A stretch of 64,000 nucleotides of DNA from Pseudomonas sp. H3(2019) (GTDB lineage: Bacteria > Pseudomonadota > Gammaproteobacteria > Pseudomonadales > Pseudomonadaceae). Under the pieces are notes generated by a model that ran no database searches, was not told where the DNA came from, and saw nothing but the letters and a program-made list of their open reading frames with translations. Location of the stretch: the NCBI RefSeq assembly GCF_007713465.1, contig NZ_VMSG01000006.1:62001-126000 (forward strand). Direction: 5' to 3'. The translations under genes were made by a program, and so were the position numbers. Positions 26,415 to 35,803 of this stretch are shown here, one piece after another (position 1 is the first letter of the stretch; each line of letters begins with the position of its first letter).

Positions 26415-26508
26415 AGGCTGCTGACTATAAAGCGGGACGCTTTCAGCAGCCTTGCAGACCGGGTGGTGAGTCGCTGACGCCAGGGCCAAAGCCCGGCGTC
26501 GGTTTTTT
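26415..26508. other. Two strong stem-loops between lldP and lutA
   Basis: The first stem pairs AGGCTGCTGA (26415-26424) with TCAGCAGCCT (26443-26452) and has a nested AAAGCG/CGCTTT stem. The second pairs GACGCC(A)GGGC (26476-26486) with GCCCGGCGTC (26491-26500) and is followed on the plus strand by six Ts (26503-26508), as a plus-strand terminator would be. The operon runs on the minus strand, so its role there may be mRNA processing, stability or blocking antisense transcription. Confidence 0.6.
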
Positions 26509-26526
26509 CGATGTTTCGCGTAGCGT

Positions 26527-28215
26527 TTAGTGCACCAGCATGCCGGTAAACCAGTAGGCCTGGGCCAGGGTAATCAGGCCGACGATAGTGGCAAAGAATA
26601 GGCTGTGCTTGAGAGTGAAGCGGAACAGGTCGGATTCCTTGCCCACCAGGCCAGTCGCGGCGCAGGCCACGGCGATCGATTGTGGCGAGATCATTTTGCC
26701 GGTCACGCCACCACTGGTGTTCGCTGCCACCAACAGCACGTCGTTGACGCCGATCTGGTGTGCGGTGGTCGCTTGCAGCGAGCTGAACAGTGCGTTGGAC
26801 GAGGTGTCCGAACCGGTCAGGAACACGCCCAGCCAGCCAAGGAATGGCGAGAAGAACGGGAAGGCCGCGCCGGTGGCTGCCAGTACCAGCGCCATGGTTG
26901 ATGACATGCCCGAATAGTTGGTGACGAAGGCGAAGGCCAGCACCATGCCGATCGACAAAATAGGCCAGCGCAGTTCAAAGAAGGTTTCTTTAAAAGTGGT
27001 AAGACCAATTTTGAAGTTGATCTTCAGGATCAGCATCGAGATCAGCGCGGAGAAGAAAATCGCCGTGCCGGTCGCCGAAATCGGATCGAGTTTGAACACC
27101 GCCGGAATGGCGGTCGGGACGGCTACGATCGGGGCCGTCTTGATCACCAGTTGGTCCAGGTGCGGGATGGCGAAGTTGAACACCCAGCCATACATCGAAC
27201 CGCCAGTGGCGAACATCGCCTTGAAAGGTTTCAGGGTCCAGAGGGTCACCAGCACGGTGAGGATCAGGAATGGCGACCAGGCTTTGAAGATCTCACCGAA
27301 GCTGAACGGCGAAGGCTGGGTCGTACGCGGTTGGCCGAAACCTCCGGCGCTTCTCACGGTTGCGGCACCGACGCTGGCGGTCGCTTCGGCGAACGAACGC
27401 TTGGGCTGCCAGACCTTGAGGAACAGGGTCAGGGAGACCAGGCTGACCAGTGCCGAGGTGATGTCCGGCAGCTCGGGGCCGATGAAGTTCGAGGTGAAGA
27501 ACTGGGTGACGGCAAAACTCAAGCCGGCTACCAGCGCTGCGGGCCAGGTTTCCCGAACGCCGCGCAGGCCGTCCATCATGAACACCAGCCAGAACGGCAC
27601 GAATAGCGACAGCAGTGGCAGTTGGCGACCCGCCATGGAGCCGATTTTGAACGCGTCGATTCCGGTTACCTGGCCGGCAACGATGATCGGAATTCCCAGT
27701 GCGCCGAAGGCTACCGGCGCGGTGTTGGCAATCAGGCACAGGCCGGCGGCGTACAGCGGGTTGAAACCCAGCCCTACCAGCAGCGCGGCGGTAATCGCCA
27801 CCGGTGCGCCGAATCCGGCGGCACCTTCCAGGAACGCGCCGAAGCAGAAACCAATCAGTAGCACTTGCAGGCGTTGGTCGTCGGTAATCGACAGCACCGA
27901 GCTACGGATCACTTCGAACTGGCCGCTCTTGACCGTCAGTTTGTAGAGGAACACTGCGGCCACGATGATCCAGGCAATCGGCCACAGTCCGTAGGCGAAC
28001 CCGTAGCCCGCCGCGGCGAAGGCCATGTCGACAGGCATCTGGAAGGCAAAGATCGCCACCAGAATCGACAACGCCAGGGTAATGCTCCCGGCGACGTGTC
28101 CTTTGAGGCGGAACACGGCCAGAGCCAGGAAGAAAAATACGATGGGGATAACGGCCGCGAGTGCGGACAAGCCGAGGCTGCCGAGCGGGCTGTAGAGCTG
28201 TTGCCAGGTTTGCAT
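26527..28215 (-). CDS. lldP: L-lactate permease
   Basis: A 562-residue, strongly hydrophobic LctP-family transporter with about thirteen segments. It contains the family blocks [20 protein letters not shown] (about 122-141) and [15 protein letters not shown] (about 461). It takes up lactate (and related 2-hydroxy acids) with protons for the lut and dld-II enzymes. The ATG at 28215 lies 53 nt from the operator palindrome and has only a weak ribosome site. Confidence 0.94.
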   Translation of the reverse strand: MQTWQQLYSPLGSLGLSALAAVIPIVFFFLALAVFRLKGHVAGSITLALSILVAIFAFQMPVDMAFAAAGYGFAYGLWPIAWIIVAAVFLYKLTVKSGQFEVIRSSVLSITDDQRLQVLLIGFCFGAFLEGAAGFGAPVAITAALLVGLGFNPLYAAGLCLIANTAPVAFGALGIPIIVAGQVTGIDAFKIGSMAGRQLPLLSLFVPFWLVFMMDGLRGVRETWPAALVAGLSFAVTQFFTSNFIGPELPDITSALVSLVSLTLFLKVWQPKRSFAEATASVGAATVRSAGGFGQPRTTQPSPFSFGEIFKAWSPFLILTVLVTLWTLKPFKAMFATGGSMYGWVFNFAIPHLDQLVIKTAPIVAVPTAIPAVFKLDPISATGTAIFFSALISMLILKINFKIGLTTFKETFFELRWPILSIGMVLAFAFVTNYSGMSSTMALVLAATGAAFPFFSPFLGWLGVFLTGSDTSSNALFSSLQATTAHQIGVNDVLLVAANTSGGVTGKMISPQSIAVACAATGLVGKESDLFRFTLKHSLFFATIVGLITLAQAYWFTGMLVH

Positions 28216-28267
28216 ATGGGGTGGCCCCTAATTGTTGTTGGTCAGGCACTGGTCAGCGTTTTTGGTT

Positions 28268-28284
28268 AATTGGTAATACCAATT
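28268..28284. promoter_or_regulatory. LldR operator, perfect palindrome
   Basis: AATTGGTA-A-TACCAATT is a perfect 17-bp dyad in the lldP/lldR intergenic region. Its core TGGTAATACCA matches the TNGTNNNACNA pattern bound by FadR-type GntR regulators. LldR relatives repress lactate genes until lactate is bound. Control of both divergent transcripts is inferred from position. Confidence 0.8.
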
Positions 28285-28476
28285 TACAATCGCTGTCGGC
28301 TAGGGTAAAAGCCTTGGGTGTGGTGTGTCAATTTGCCGCCCTGAAACTTTCGTCGAATGAGCGGTGCAGAGGTCATCTGATCTGTTCGATCAAACGCCGC
28401 CTGGTAGGTGCTGGCGCAACGCCAATAGGCCAGAATAGAGAGCCCGGCGAGCCGTCGGGATCGTGGAGAATGAGTT

Positions 28477-29244
28477 ATGGGGTTTGATCAGATTCGTCAG
28501 CGCCGTTTGTCTGACGATATTGTCGAGCGGCTCGAGGGGATGATCCTTGAGGGTACGCTGAAGTCCGGTGAGCGATTGCCGGCGGAGCGCGCTCTGGCGG
28601 AGCAGTTCGGTGTGTCGCGCCCTTCATTGCGTGAGGCGATCCAGAAACTGACGGCTAAAGGGCTGCTGGTCAGTCGCCAGGGCGGTGGCAACTATGTGAT
28701 TGAATCGCTCGGTTCAACCTTTAGCGATCCGTTGCTGCACCTGCTGGAAAGCAATCCCGAAGCCCAGCGTGATCTGCTGGAGTTTCGCCATACGCTGGAA
28801 GCTTCATGCGCCTATTACGCTGCATTGCGCGCGACGGATGTTGATCGTGAGCGACTGACTGCGGCATTCGAAGAGTTGCAGGATTGCTACTCGCGGCATG
28901 ATCAGGTGAGCCGTGCGGAAGAGGGGGCGGCGGATGCGAACTTTCACCTGGCCATTGCCGAAGCCAGTCACAACGCGGTGCTGTTGCACACTATTCGCGG
29001 GCTGTTCGATCTGCTCAAGCGCAACGTGGTGACCAACATCGGTGGCATGTACAAGCAGCGCTCCGAAACCCGCGACATGCTGATCAGTCAGCACCGGGAG
29101 TTGTATCAGGCGATTATCGACGGGCGTGCAGAGCAGGCGCGAGAAATTTCCAGCCGACACATTTTGTATGTGCAGGAAGTGCTCGAAGAAGTGCGTCAGG
29201 AAATGCAGCGCATGGCTCGGGCGGAGCGGCGCAAGGGGATGTAG
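28477..29244 (+). CDS. lldR: GntR/FadR-family lactate regulator LldR
   Basis: A 255-residue regulator. The winged helix covers about 8-75 (SGERLPAERALAEQFGVSRP; REAIQKLTAKGLLVSRQGGG). The C-terminal FCD domain has metal-ligand-type His residues (FHLAIAEASHN; SQHRELYQAI; SSRHILYV). GGAGA precedes ATG 28477. It is divergent from lldP, as in other Pseudomonas lactate loci, with the operator palindrome between them. Confidence 0.92.
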   Translation: MGFDQIRQRRLSDDIVERLEGMILEGTLKSGERLPAERALAEQFGVSRPSLREAIQKLTAKGLLVSRQGGGNYVIESLGSTFSDPLLHLLESNPEAQRDLLEFRHTLEASCAYYAALRATDVDRERLTAAFEELQDCYSRHDQVSRAEEGAADANFHLAIAEASHNAVLLHTIRGLFDLLKRNVVTNIGGMYKQRSETRDMLISQHRELYQAIIDGRAEQAREISSRHILYVQEVLEEVRQEMQRMARAERRKGM

Positions 29245-29252
29245 TCAGAACT

Positions 29253-29362
29253 GATCGTTCCCACGCTTTGCGTGGGAATGCCGCCATGGACGCTTTGCGT
29301 CCGCTCCGGATGTGACGCAGAGCGTCACGGGATGCATTCCCACGCGGAGCGTGGGAACGATC
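29253..29362. repeat. 110-bp four-hairpin palindromic repeat (REP-like)
   Basis: Begins GATCGTTCCCACGC and ends GCGTGGGAACGATC, so the ends are inverted copies. Between them are GGACGCTTTGCGTCC and GTGACGCAGAGCGTCAC stems. Composite repeats of this sequence type are dispersed in Pseudomonas genomes. It lies between lldR and smpB (convergent), where it may act as a terminator or mRNA barrier. Confidence 0.85.
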
Positions 29363-29392
29363 GGCGACAGTGGTCGCGTTCAGGCTGGAAAA

Positions 29393-29875
29393 TTAATCTT
29401 CCTTGCCCTTGTTCCGCACCGCACGCTGCAACTCGCGACCGGCATCGCGTTCGCGTTCGGTATCACGCTTGTCGTACTCCTTCTTGCCCTTGCCCAGAGC
29501 GATCTCGCACTTGATCAAGTGCTTGCTCCAGTACAACGACAGGCAGACGCAGGCGTAACCCTTCTGTTGCACGGCGGCAAACAGCTTCTCCAGCTCGCGC
29601 TGGTTGAGCAGCAGCTTGCGCGTGCGCGTCGGGTCGGCGATGACGTGGGTGCTGGCGGTGGTCAGCGGAGTGATATGACTGCCGAGCAGCCACGCCTCGC
29701 CATCCTTGAGCAGCACATAACTGTCGACCAGTTGTGCCTTGCCTGCACGCAGACTCTTTACTTCCCAGCCGGCCAGGACCATGCCAGCCTCGAATCGATG
29801 TTCGATGAAGTAATCGTGTCGCGCCTTTTTATTCTGCGCGATGGTCCCTTCGGGGTGTTTCTTCTGTTTAGCCAT
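29393..29875 (-). CDS. smpB: SsrA-binding protein SmpB
   Basis: A 160-residue Smp[37 protein letters not shown] and the basic C-terminal tail [17 protein letters not shown] that enters the empty mRNA channel. It binds tmRNA (ssrA at 19700) and brings it to stalled ribosomes. ATG 29875 gives the standard N-terminus. It is divergent from a sodium-dependent transporter. Confidence 0.96.
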   Translation of the reverse strand: MAKQKKHPEGTIAQNKKARHDYFIEHRFEAGMVLAGWEVKSLRAGKAQLVDSYVLLKDGEAWLLGSHITPLTTASTHVIADPTRTRKLLLNQRELEKLFAAVQQKGYACVCLSLYWSKHLIKCEIALGKGKKEYDKRDTERERDAGRELQRAVRNKGKED

Positions 29876-29993
29876 AGGGGCGGCATTATAGGGAGTTGCG
29901 CGCGAGTCGGCTACGGTGAACCTGTGTGCTTGAGCGCATTGAGTGAATCCCGGACAATGCGCCCTCTTTTTTGATCGGTTGGGCGTGTTCAGG

Positions 29994-31397
29994 ATGTCGT
30001 CAGACAAGGTTTCAGTCCACGGTAGTTGGGCTAGCCGTTGGGTTTTCATACTCGCTGCGACCGGTTCAGCCGTGGGGCTGGGTAGTATCTGGAAGTTTCC
30101 CTACATGGTCGGCGTCTATGGCGGCGGCGCGTTTGTGTTGGTGTTTCTGGCGTGTATTGCGCTGATCGGCGTGCCGGTGATGCTGGCCGAAACCCTGATC
30201 GGTCGTCGTGCCCGGCAAAGTCCGGCAAATGCCTTGAAGGTGCTGGCGCTTGAAGCCGGGCACTCGGCGAAATGGTCCTGGGGCGCGTTTGCCGGGATGA
30301 TCACGGCACTGCTGATTCTGTCTTTCTATAGTGTGGTGGGCGGTTGGTCGCTGGATTACATCATCGACATGGGGCGTGGTGACTTCCAGGGCGTGACGGC
30401 CGATCAGGTCGGCGCCTATTTTGGCGGGGTGATCGCCGACCCTTGGCGTCTGACGCTGTGGCACACCCTCTTCATGTTGCTGTCGGCGTTCGTTATCGCC
30501 AAAGGCGTCGTCGCGGGGCTTGAGCGCAGCCTGCGGATCATGATGCCGTTGCTGTTCGTGATGCTGGTGATTCTGTTGGGCTACAGCCTGACCACCGGGC
30601 ACTTCATGGAAGGCGTGCATTTCATGTTCGACTTCAACCCGGACAAGTTGCTGGACGGCTTGCTGCCAGCCATGGGGCATGCGTTTTTTTCCCTGAGCGT
30701 CGGTGTGGGCTCGATCATGATCTACGGTGCTTATATGCCTAAGCATTCGTCGATTTCCGGGACCATCGTCGGCGTTGCGTTACTGGATACCTTTGTTTCG
30801 TTGTTGGCCGGCCTGGCGTTGTTTCCAATTGTGTTTGCTGCCGGTTTGAACCCAAGCGAAGGGCCAGGATTGATGTTTGTCAGCCTGCCATTTGCCTTTG
30901 GTAACGTCGCATTCGGCCAGTTGATGGGGGTGGTGTTTTTCGTGCTGGTGGCCATTGCGGCCTGGAGTTCGGCGATTTCCTTGCTGGAGCCGATGGTGGC
31001 CTACCTGGTTGAACGGACCAACATTCGTCGTGGCTGGGTGACGTTCTGGCTGGCATTCAGTTGCTGGTTTGTTGGTTTGGGAACGGTGTTTTCCTTCAAT
31101 ATCTGGAAGCAGGCCAAGTTTTTCGTCAATGATGGCGGTGCGTTTCACCTCTACCAGTGGGGAGCGCAAAATGGTCTGGATTTCTTTGGCGTGATCGATT
31201 TCTTCACCTCGCGGATCATGTTGCCGCTCGGTGGTTTGTGCTTTGTGGTGTTTGCAGGTTGGGTGATGGGCCGTGAAGCGGTGCGCGACGAACTGTCGAT
31301 GCGCAGCCCGGCATTGTTTGCTCTGACATTGTTCTTGATGCGCTATGTGGCGCCAATCGGCATTCTTGTAGTGTTTGCCGCCCAGCTGTGGAAGTGA
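29994..31397 (+). CDS. Sodium-dependent transporter (SNF family)
   Basis: A 467-residue NSS/SNF-family protein with about twelve segments. TM1 carries the sodium site region [18 protein letters not shown] (about 18-35), and [13 protein letters not shown] lies near TM6. Bacterial relatives import amino acids (LeuT- or MhsT-like); the substrate is unknown. It sits between smpB and ratA, an order different from E. coli (smpB-ratA-rnfH-bamE). The start is placed at ATG 29994; the ribosome site is weak. Confidence 0.88.
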   Translation: MSSDKVSVHGSWASRWVFILAATGSAVGLGSIWKFPYMVGVYGGGAFVLVFLACIALIGVPVMLAETLIGRRARQSPANALKVLALEAGHSAKWSWGAFAGMITALLILSFYSVVGGWSLDYIIDMGRGDFQGVTADQVGAYFGGVIADPWRLTLWHTLFMLLSAFVIAKGVVAGLERSLRIMMPLLFVMLVILLGYSLTTGHFMEGVHFMFDFNPDKLLDGLLPAMGHAFFSLSVGVGSIMIYGAYMPKHSSISGTIVGVALLDTFVSLLAGLALFPIVFAAGLNPSEGPGLMFVSLPFAFGNVAFGQLMGVVFFVLVAIAAWSSAISLLEPMVAYLVERTNIRRGWVTFWLAFSCWFVGLGTVFSFNIWKQAKFFVNDGGAFHLYQWGAQNGLDFFGVIDFFTSRIMLPLGGLCFVVFAGWVMGREAVRDELSMRSPALFALTLFLMRYVAPIGILVVFAAQLWK

Positions 31398-31404
31398 CGC
31401 TGAC

Positions 31405-31839
31405 ATGACGACACATATTCAACGTTCGGCCCTGTTGCCGTATCCGGCACAAGCGCTGTATGACCTGGTCAATGACGTGGCGCGCTATCCGGAGTTTTTG
31501 CCTTGGTGCTCCGAGGCTGAAGTGCTGGAAAGCTCTGCCGTGCACATGCGTGCAAGCGTAGGTGTGGCCAAGGGCGGGTTAAGCCAGCATTTCGTGACGC
31601 GCAACACGCTGGTGCCTGGGCAGTCGATCGAGATGAATCTCGAAGAGGGCCCATTCAATCAGTTGCATGGTGTCTGGGTGTTCAAGCCGTTGGGCGAGAA
31701 AGCCTGCAAGATCAGCCTGGACCTGTCGTTCGATTATGCCGGGCCGATTGTTCGGGCGACCCTGGGACCGTTGTTCAATCAGGCGGCTAACACGCTGGTG
31801 GACGCGTTCTGTCAGCGCGCCAAGCAGTTGCATGGTTGA
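31405..31839 (+). CDS. ratA: RatA/CoqZ-like START-domain protein
   Basis: A 144-residue small START/polyketide-cyclase-like protein (MTTHIQRSALLPYPAQALYD; NDVARYPEFLPWCSEAEVLE) equivalent to E. coli RatA (YfjG). RatA was described as a toxin that blocks 70S assembly; related proteins such as Coq10 bind ubiquinone. It begins eight bases after the transporter and overlaps rnfH by eight bases, so it is cotranscribed. Confidence 0.9.
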   Translation: MTTHIQRSALLPYPAQALYDLVNDVARYPEFLPWCSEAEVLESSAVHMRASVGVAKGGLSQHFVTRNTLVPGQSIEMNLEEGPFNQLHGVWVFKPLGEKACKISLDLSFDYAGPIVRATLGPLFNQAANTLVDAFCQRAKQLHG

Positions 31840-32149
31840 GTCGGTGATAGACGTCGAGGTGGTGTATGCCGCCGTCGATCGCCAGATGTTGCTCAAGGTA
31901 GCGGTGCCCATGGGCACTACTCTGCGAGCGGCATTGGCTGAATCAGGCATCGCCGAGCAATTCCCCGAGTTGGATCTGGCAACGTGTCCGGTAGGGATTT
32001 TCGGCAAGGTGATTGCCGATCCCGAGAACCCCCAGGTTCAGGCGGGTGACCGCATCGAGATTTATCGAGCGTTGCTGGCGGATCCAAAAGAGGTACGTCG
32101 GTTACGTGCGGCCAAGGCTGCGGCGCAAGCCAAGGCCCGGGATCAGTAG
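31832..32149 (+). CDS. rnfH: RnfH/RatB family ubiquitin-fold protein
   Basis: A 105-residue RnfH/RatB protein (VIDVEVVYAAVDRQMLLKV; GDRIEIYRALLADPKEVRR) with a beta-grasp fold. Its role is unknown; in E. coli it follows ratA. The start overlaps ratA (ATGGTTGAG at 31832). It ends the operon at a terminator. Confidence 0.9.
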   Translation: MVESVIDVEVVYAAVDRQMLLKVAVPMGTTLRAALAESGIAEQFPELDLATCPVGIFGKVIADPENPQVQAGDRIEIYRALLADPKEVRRLRAAKAAAQAKARDQ

Positions 32150-32170
32150 ATTTCCCAAATGACAGGCAAC

Positions 32171-32196
32171 AAAAAGCCCGGCATGCCGGGCTTTTT
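32171..32196. terminator. Perfect palindromic terminator after rnfH and bamE
   Basis: AAAAAGCCCGGC and GCCGGGCTTTTT meet at the centre, so it functions in both directions for the convergent rnfH and bamE genes. Confidence 0.85.
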
Positions 32197-32209
32197 GTTG
32201 TGTCGCAAT

Positions 32210-32737
32210 TTATTGCGGCGATGTGTCCAACGGTGTTGGCGTCGGGACCGGTACGGTTTCGACCTTGTCGACGTCTTTCTGGATCTGGTCCAGCAGCGAA
32301 CCCGGTTTTACCGGTTTCTCTGGCTTCGGCTTCTCGGCGTTTTCGGCAGGGGCGGTTACAGTGGTGCCGCTGTTCTTGCCGAGAATCGCTTCGTCACGGC
32401 TCACGCCAGGCATGAAATCGCCCGACAGGCTGACAAGCTGGTCGTTAGGGTTGAAGATAACGCTGATGCGTTCCTGTTGGCGTTCACCGCCGCCTGGCTG
32501 CAGGCTATACAAGTAATCCCAGCGATCGGCATGGAACGTGTCGGTCAGCAGAGGGTTGCCCATGATAAACCGTACTTGCCGGCGGGTCATTCCCGGGCGT
32601 AACTGGTCTATCATGTCCTGCGTGACGACATTGCCCTGCTGGATGTCGATTTTGTAAACCCCGGGGAATGAACAACCGGCGAGTGCGAGCAGTCCCACAA
32701 AGGTGAAACTGGTTAGCAAGAGCTTGGTGTTTTGCAT
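32210..32737 (-). CDS. bamE: Outer-membrane assembly lipoprotein BamE (OmlA)
   Basis: A 175-residue lipoprotein with lipobox LAGC (about 19-22) and the BamE core [32 protein letters not shown]. It is part of the BAM complex that folds outer-membrane proteins. The tail after about residue 130 is Pro/Lys rich and longer than in E. coli BamE, as in other pseudomonads. It is divergent from fur, as in P. aeruginosa. Confidence 0.95.
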   Translation of the reverse strand: MQNTKLLLTSFTFVGLLALAGCSFPGVYKIDIQQGNVVTQDMIDQLRPGMTRRQVRFIMGNPLLTDTFHADRWDYLYSLQPGGGERQQERISVIFNPNDQLVSLSGDFMPGVSRDEAILGKNSGTTVTAPAENAEKPKPEKPVKPGSLLDQIQKDVDKVETVPVPTPTPLDTSPQ

Positions 32738-32834
32738 CGGTGGGCGACTTCCACTATCTTGGCTGGGACAACGTAAACGCCGATCATACCCGCATTAAGA
32801 GTAGCTGCGAAGCAGCATCGCGAGAAAGCTGACC

Positions 32835-33239
32835 ATGGTTGAAAATAGCGAACTACGCAAAGCCGGCCTCAAAGTGACCCTGCCACGGGTCAAAATTCTG
32901 CAAATGCTCGATTCCGCCGAGCAACGTCACATGAGTGCTGAAGATGTTTACAAGGCGCTGATGGAAGCTGGCGAGGATGTCGGTCTGGCCACGGTTTACC
33001 GTGTACTGACCCAATTCGAAGCGGCTGGTCTGGTGGTCCGTCACAATTTCGATGGCGGCCACGCGGTCTTCGAGCTGGCTGACGGCGGTCACCACGACCA
33101 TATGGTTAACGTGGAGAACGGTGAAGTGATCGAGTTCTTCGAGGAAGAAATCGAAAAGCTTCAGAAGGCGATTGTCGAGAAGCACGGCTTCGAGTTGGTG
33201 GATCACAACCTGGTGCTGTACGTACGCAAGAAAAAGTAA
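32835..33239 (+). CDS. fur: Ferric uptake regulator Fur, cysteine-free
   Basis: A 134-residue Fur (MVENSELRKAGLKVTLPRVK; DVGLATVYRVLTQFEAAGLV; GGHHDHMV). It represses iron-uptake genes with Fe2+. It has no Cys at all: the site occupied by the first CxxC in E. coli Fur reads N-V-E-N (Asn92), so structural Zn by thiols is absent. From memory P. aeruginosa Fur keeps one Cys here. The regulatory His/Asp/Glu ligands are present. Confidence 0.97.
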   Translation: MVENSELRKAGLKVTLPRVKILQMLDSAEQRHMSAEDVYKALMEAGEDVGLATVYRVLTQFEAAGLVVRHNFDGGHAVFELADGGHHDHMVNVENGEVIEFFEEEIEKLQKAIVEKHGFELVDHNLVLYVRKKK

Positions 33240-33272
33240 GCATGTCGCGCGGATTTCTGTTCCGCGATACGA

Positions 33273-33300
33273 ACGAAGGCGACCCAAGGGTCGCCTTCGT
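33273..33300. terminator. Terminator between fur and recN
   Basis: ACGAAGGCGACCC and GGGTCGCCTTCGT around AA form a 13-bp perfect stem between convergent genes; the T-run is short. Confidence 0.7.
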
Positions 33301-33314
33301 GCTGTCTGGAGACT

Positions 33315-34988
33315 TTAAATTTTTGCCGTCACGACCATTTTCTTTGCGTGGGCCAGGGACTCCTTGGTCAGGTCGATCCCTCCCAGCATTCGCGCCACTT
33401 CTTCAATTCGTTCATTTTTACTCAGCTTGGACACGGCGGTGTGCGTGGCATCTTCACCGCGCACCTTGTGGACGAATAGATGCTGATGGCCCTGGGAGGC
33501 TACTTGCGGCAAGTGAGTGACGGTCAGCACCTGTCCGCGCTCCCCGAGTCGGCGCAAGAGCTGGCCGACAATTTCCGCCGTCGGGCCACCAATGCCGACG
33601 TCGACTTCGTCGAACACCAGTGTTGGTACTCGCGAGGTTTGTGCAGTGATCACCTGGATGGCCAGGCTGATTCGCGACAACTCGCCCCCCGATGCGACTT
33701 TGGCCAGTGCCTTGAGCGGTTGCCCGGGGTTGGCGCTGACCAGTAGTTCTACCTGTTCAAGGCCGTTGGGCAGCAGTTCATTGCTGGTGTTGGGGCGTAG
33801 TTCAATGGTGAAGCGGCCGCCCGGCATACCCAGGCGTTGAATTTCCTGTTCGACGGCATTGGCCAGGCTGGTCGAAGCCTGATGACGCAAATCGCTCAGC
33901 TCCCGGGCTTTTTCCTGGTAGTGCCGGGCGAATGCACCCAGCTCTTCGCTCAGTCGTTCGATGGACTCGTCGTTGGCATTCAGTGTTTCGATTTCGTCCA
34001 GCAGTCGTTGCTGAAGCTCCGCGACTTCGGTGGGCTGAATCCGGTGTTTGCGTGCCAGGGTGTAGATCGAATCCAGGCGTTCTTCGAGTTGCTGGAGGCG
34101 TGCCGGATCGGCATCGAAATGGTCGAGAAAACGGTTCAGTTCGCCGACAGCTTCTTCCACCTGAATCTGCGCGCTGGTCAGCAGATTGGTTGCTTCGCCC
34201 AGGGCGCCGACCGAGTTGTTCACGCTCGACAGGCGATTGAGGCTGGCTGTCAGGGCGTTCAGTACATTGCCGGAATCGCTTTCGCTGCACTGCTCGACCA
34301 CTTGTCGGCAAATCCCCAGCAAGGTTTCGGCGTTGGTCAGGTTTTTGTGTTCCTGCTCCAGCTGCTCCAGCTCGCTCTCGCCGAGGCCGAGGTTTTCCAG
34401 CTCTTCGAGTTGGTAGCTGAGCAATTGGTGGCGAGCACGCTGCTCGTCGCCGGAGTTGGAGAGGCGCTCCAGCTCCTGGCGGGTCTGGCGCCAGCGCTGG
34501 GCGGCCAGTTGCACCTGGCGGGCGAGGTCCGTGGCGCCGGCGTATTCGTCGAGCAGTCGACGGTGCGTGTCGGTTTTCAGCAACGATTGGTGTTCATGCT
34601 GGCTGTGGATATCGATCAACAGTTCGCCAAGGGCTTTAAGGTCGCCCAGCGGGCAGGGGCTGCCATTGATGTAGCCGCGCGAGCGACCTTCGGCGGTAAT
34701 CACCCTGCGCAGGATGCACGGGCCGTCGGTATCGAGGTCGCGCTCGGCCAGCCAGGTACTGGCTTCCGGGATATCGGCCAGGTCGAACGTGGCCAGGATG
34801 TCGGCCTTCTCGGCGCCTGGGCGAACCACGCCGCTGTCGGCGCGATCGCCAAGGGTCAGGCCCAGGGCGTCGAGCATGATCGACTTGCCGGCACCGGTTT
34901 CCCCTGTGATCACGCTCATCCCGCGATCGAGTTCCAGATCGAGATGTTCAACGATGGCGTAGTTATGTACGGACAGGTGCACCAGCAT
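33315..34988 (-). CDS. recN: DNA repair ATPase RecN
   Basis: A 557-residue SMC-like protein with Walker A GETGAGKS (about 29-36), a central coiled coil, ABC signature (VASGGELSRISLA) and Walker B (PTLVFDEVDVGIGG). It helps repair double-strand breaks. A LexA box lies 25 bp upstream, so it should be SOS-induced. It is divergent from grpE. Confidence 0.96.
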   Translation of the reverse strand: MLVHLSVHNYAIVEHLDLELDRGMSVITGETGAGKSIMLDALGLTLGDRADSGVVRPGAEKADILATFDLADIPEASTWLAERDLDTDGPCILRRVITAEGRSRGYINGSPCPLGDLKALGELLIDIHSQHEHQSLLKTDTHRRLLDEYAGATDLARQVQLAAQRWRQTRQELERLSNSGDEQRARHQLLSYQLEELENLGLGESELEQLEQEHKNLTNAETLLGICRQVVEQCSESDSGNVLNALTASLNRLSSVNNSVGALGEATNLLTSAQIQVEEAVGELNRFLDHFDADPARLQQLEERLDSIYTLARKHRIQPTEVAELQQRLLDEIETLNANDESIERLSEELGAFARHYQEKARELSDLRHQASTSLANAVEQEIQRLGMPGGRFTIELRPNTSNELLPNGLEQVELLVSANPGQPLKALAKVASGGELSRISLAIQVITAQTSRVPTLVFDEVDVGIGGPTAEIVGQLLRRLGERGQVLTVTHLPQVASQGHQHLFVHKVRGEDATHTAVSKLSKNERIEEVARMLGGIDLTKESLAHAKKMVVTAKI

Positions 34989-35012
34989 AGAGGCCGCTCC
35001 CAAGCTTTAAGT

Positions 35013-35028
35013 CTGGTTATTTATACAG
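35013..35028 (-). promoter_or_regulatory. LexA (SOS) box of recN
   Basis: CTGGTTATTTATACAG on the plus strand reads CTGTATAAATAACCAG toward recN, close to the CTGT-N8-ACAG LexA consensus. It ends 25 bp from the recN start. Confidence 0.8.
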
Positions 35029-35155
35029 TGTTTTGTTTCTGGCTGACAATGCCCATGTTTAGCTCGATTTGCTTGGGAAATGGATTTTTTTAAAACCGCT
35101 GGGATATTAAATCAGTCGTTTTGTAAGGGTAATGGTGTTCAGCGCTTCGGCAGCC

Positions 35156-35183
35156 CTTGAACCTGGAATTTGCGACCCCATAT
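35156..35183 (+). promoter_or_regulatory. Sigma-32 heat-shock promoter of grpE
   Basis: CTTGAA (35156-35161), a 14-nt spacer, then CCCCATAT (35176-35183): a textbook RpoH promoter. It is 54 bp before the grpE start and should drive grpE-dnaK-dnaJ. Confidence 0.88.
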
Positions 35184-35236
35184 ACCGGGGCAGAAGCGCG
35201 AGTCGAGTTCGCGCACGATTTTGAAAGGAGAAATCT

Positions 35237-35803
35237 ATGGCTGACGAACAGACGCTGGATACGCAAAATCCAGACGCCAATCAGGCTCCCGAAGCATCGG
35301 GTGAAGACCTGGCGGCTCGTGTACAAGTGCTCGAAGAGCAACTGGCTGGCGCGCAGGATCAGTCTTTGCGTGTTGCTGCCGATCTGCAGAACGTCCGCCG
35401 TCGTGCTGAGCAGGATGTAGAAAAAGCTCACAAATTCGCGTTAGAGAAGTTCGCCAACGACCTGCTGCCGATCGTCGACAGCCTGGAGCGTGGTCTTGAG
35501 CTGTCCAACCCGGACGACGAAAGCATTCGCCCTATGCGTGAAGGCATCCAGCTGACCCTGAAAATGTTCCAGGACACCCTGAAGCGTTATCAGCTGGAAG
35601 CGATTGATCCTGAAGGCGAACCGTTCAATGCGGCGCATCACCAGGCGATGGCCATGCAGGAAAGTGCCGAGGTCGAACCCAACAGCGTGCTGAAGGTGTT
35701 CCAGAAGGGCTACATGCTCAATGGTCGTCTGCTGCGCCCGGCCATGGTCGTGGTCAGCAAGGCGCCAGCGCCGGTTTCGCCTTCGATTGACGAACAGGCT
35801 TGA
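35237..35803 (+). CDS. grpE: Nucleotide exchange factor GrpE
   Basis: A 188-residue GrpE with a charged N-terminal coiled coil and the conserved C-terminal part ([15 protein letters not shown]-like; [23 protein letters not shown]). It releases ADP from DnaK. AAGGAG lies before the ATG. It is the first gene of the heat-shock operon, before dnaK. Confidence 0.96.
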   Translation: MADEQTLDTQNPDANQAPEASGEDLAARVQVLEEQLAGAQDQSLRVAADLQNVRRRAEQDVEKAHKFALEKFANDLLPIVDSLERGLELSNPDDESIRPMREGIQLTLKMFQDTLKRYQLEAIDPEGEPFNAAHHQAMAMQESAEVEPNSVLKVFQKGYMLNGRLLRPAMVVVSKAPAPVSPSIDEQA

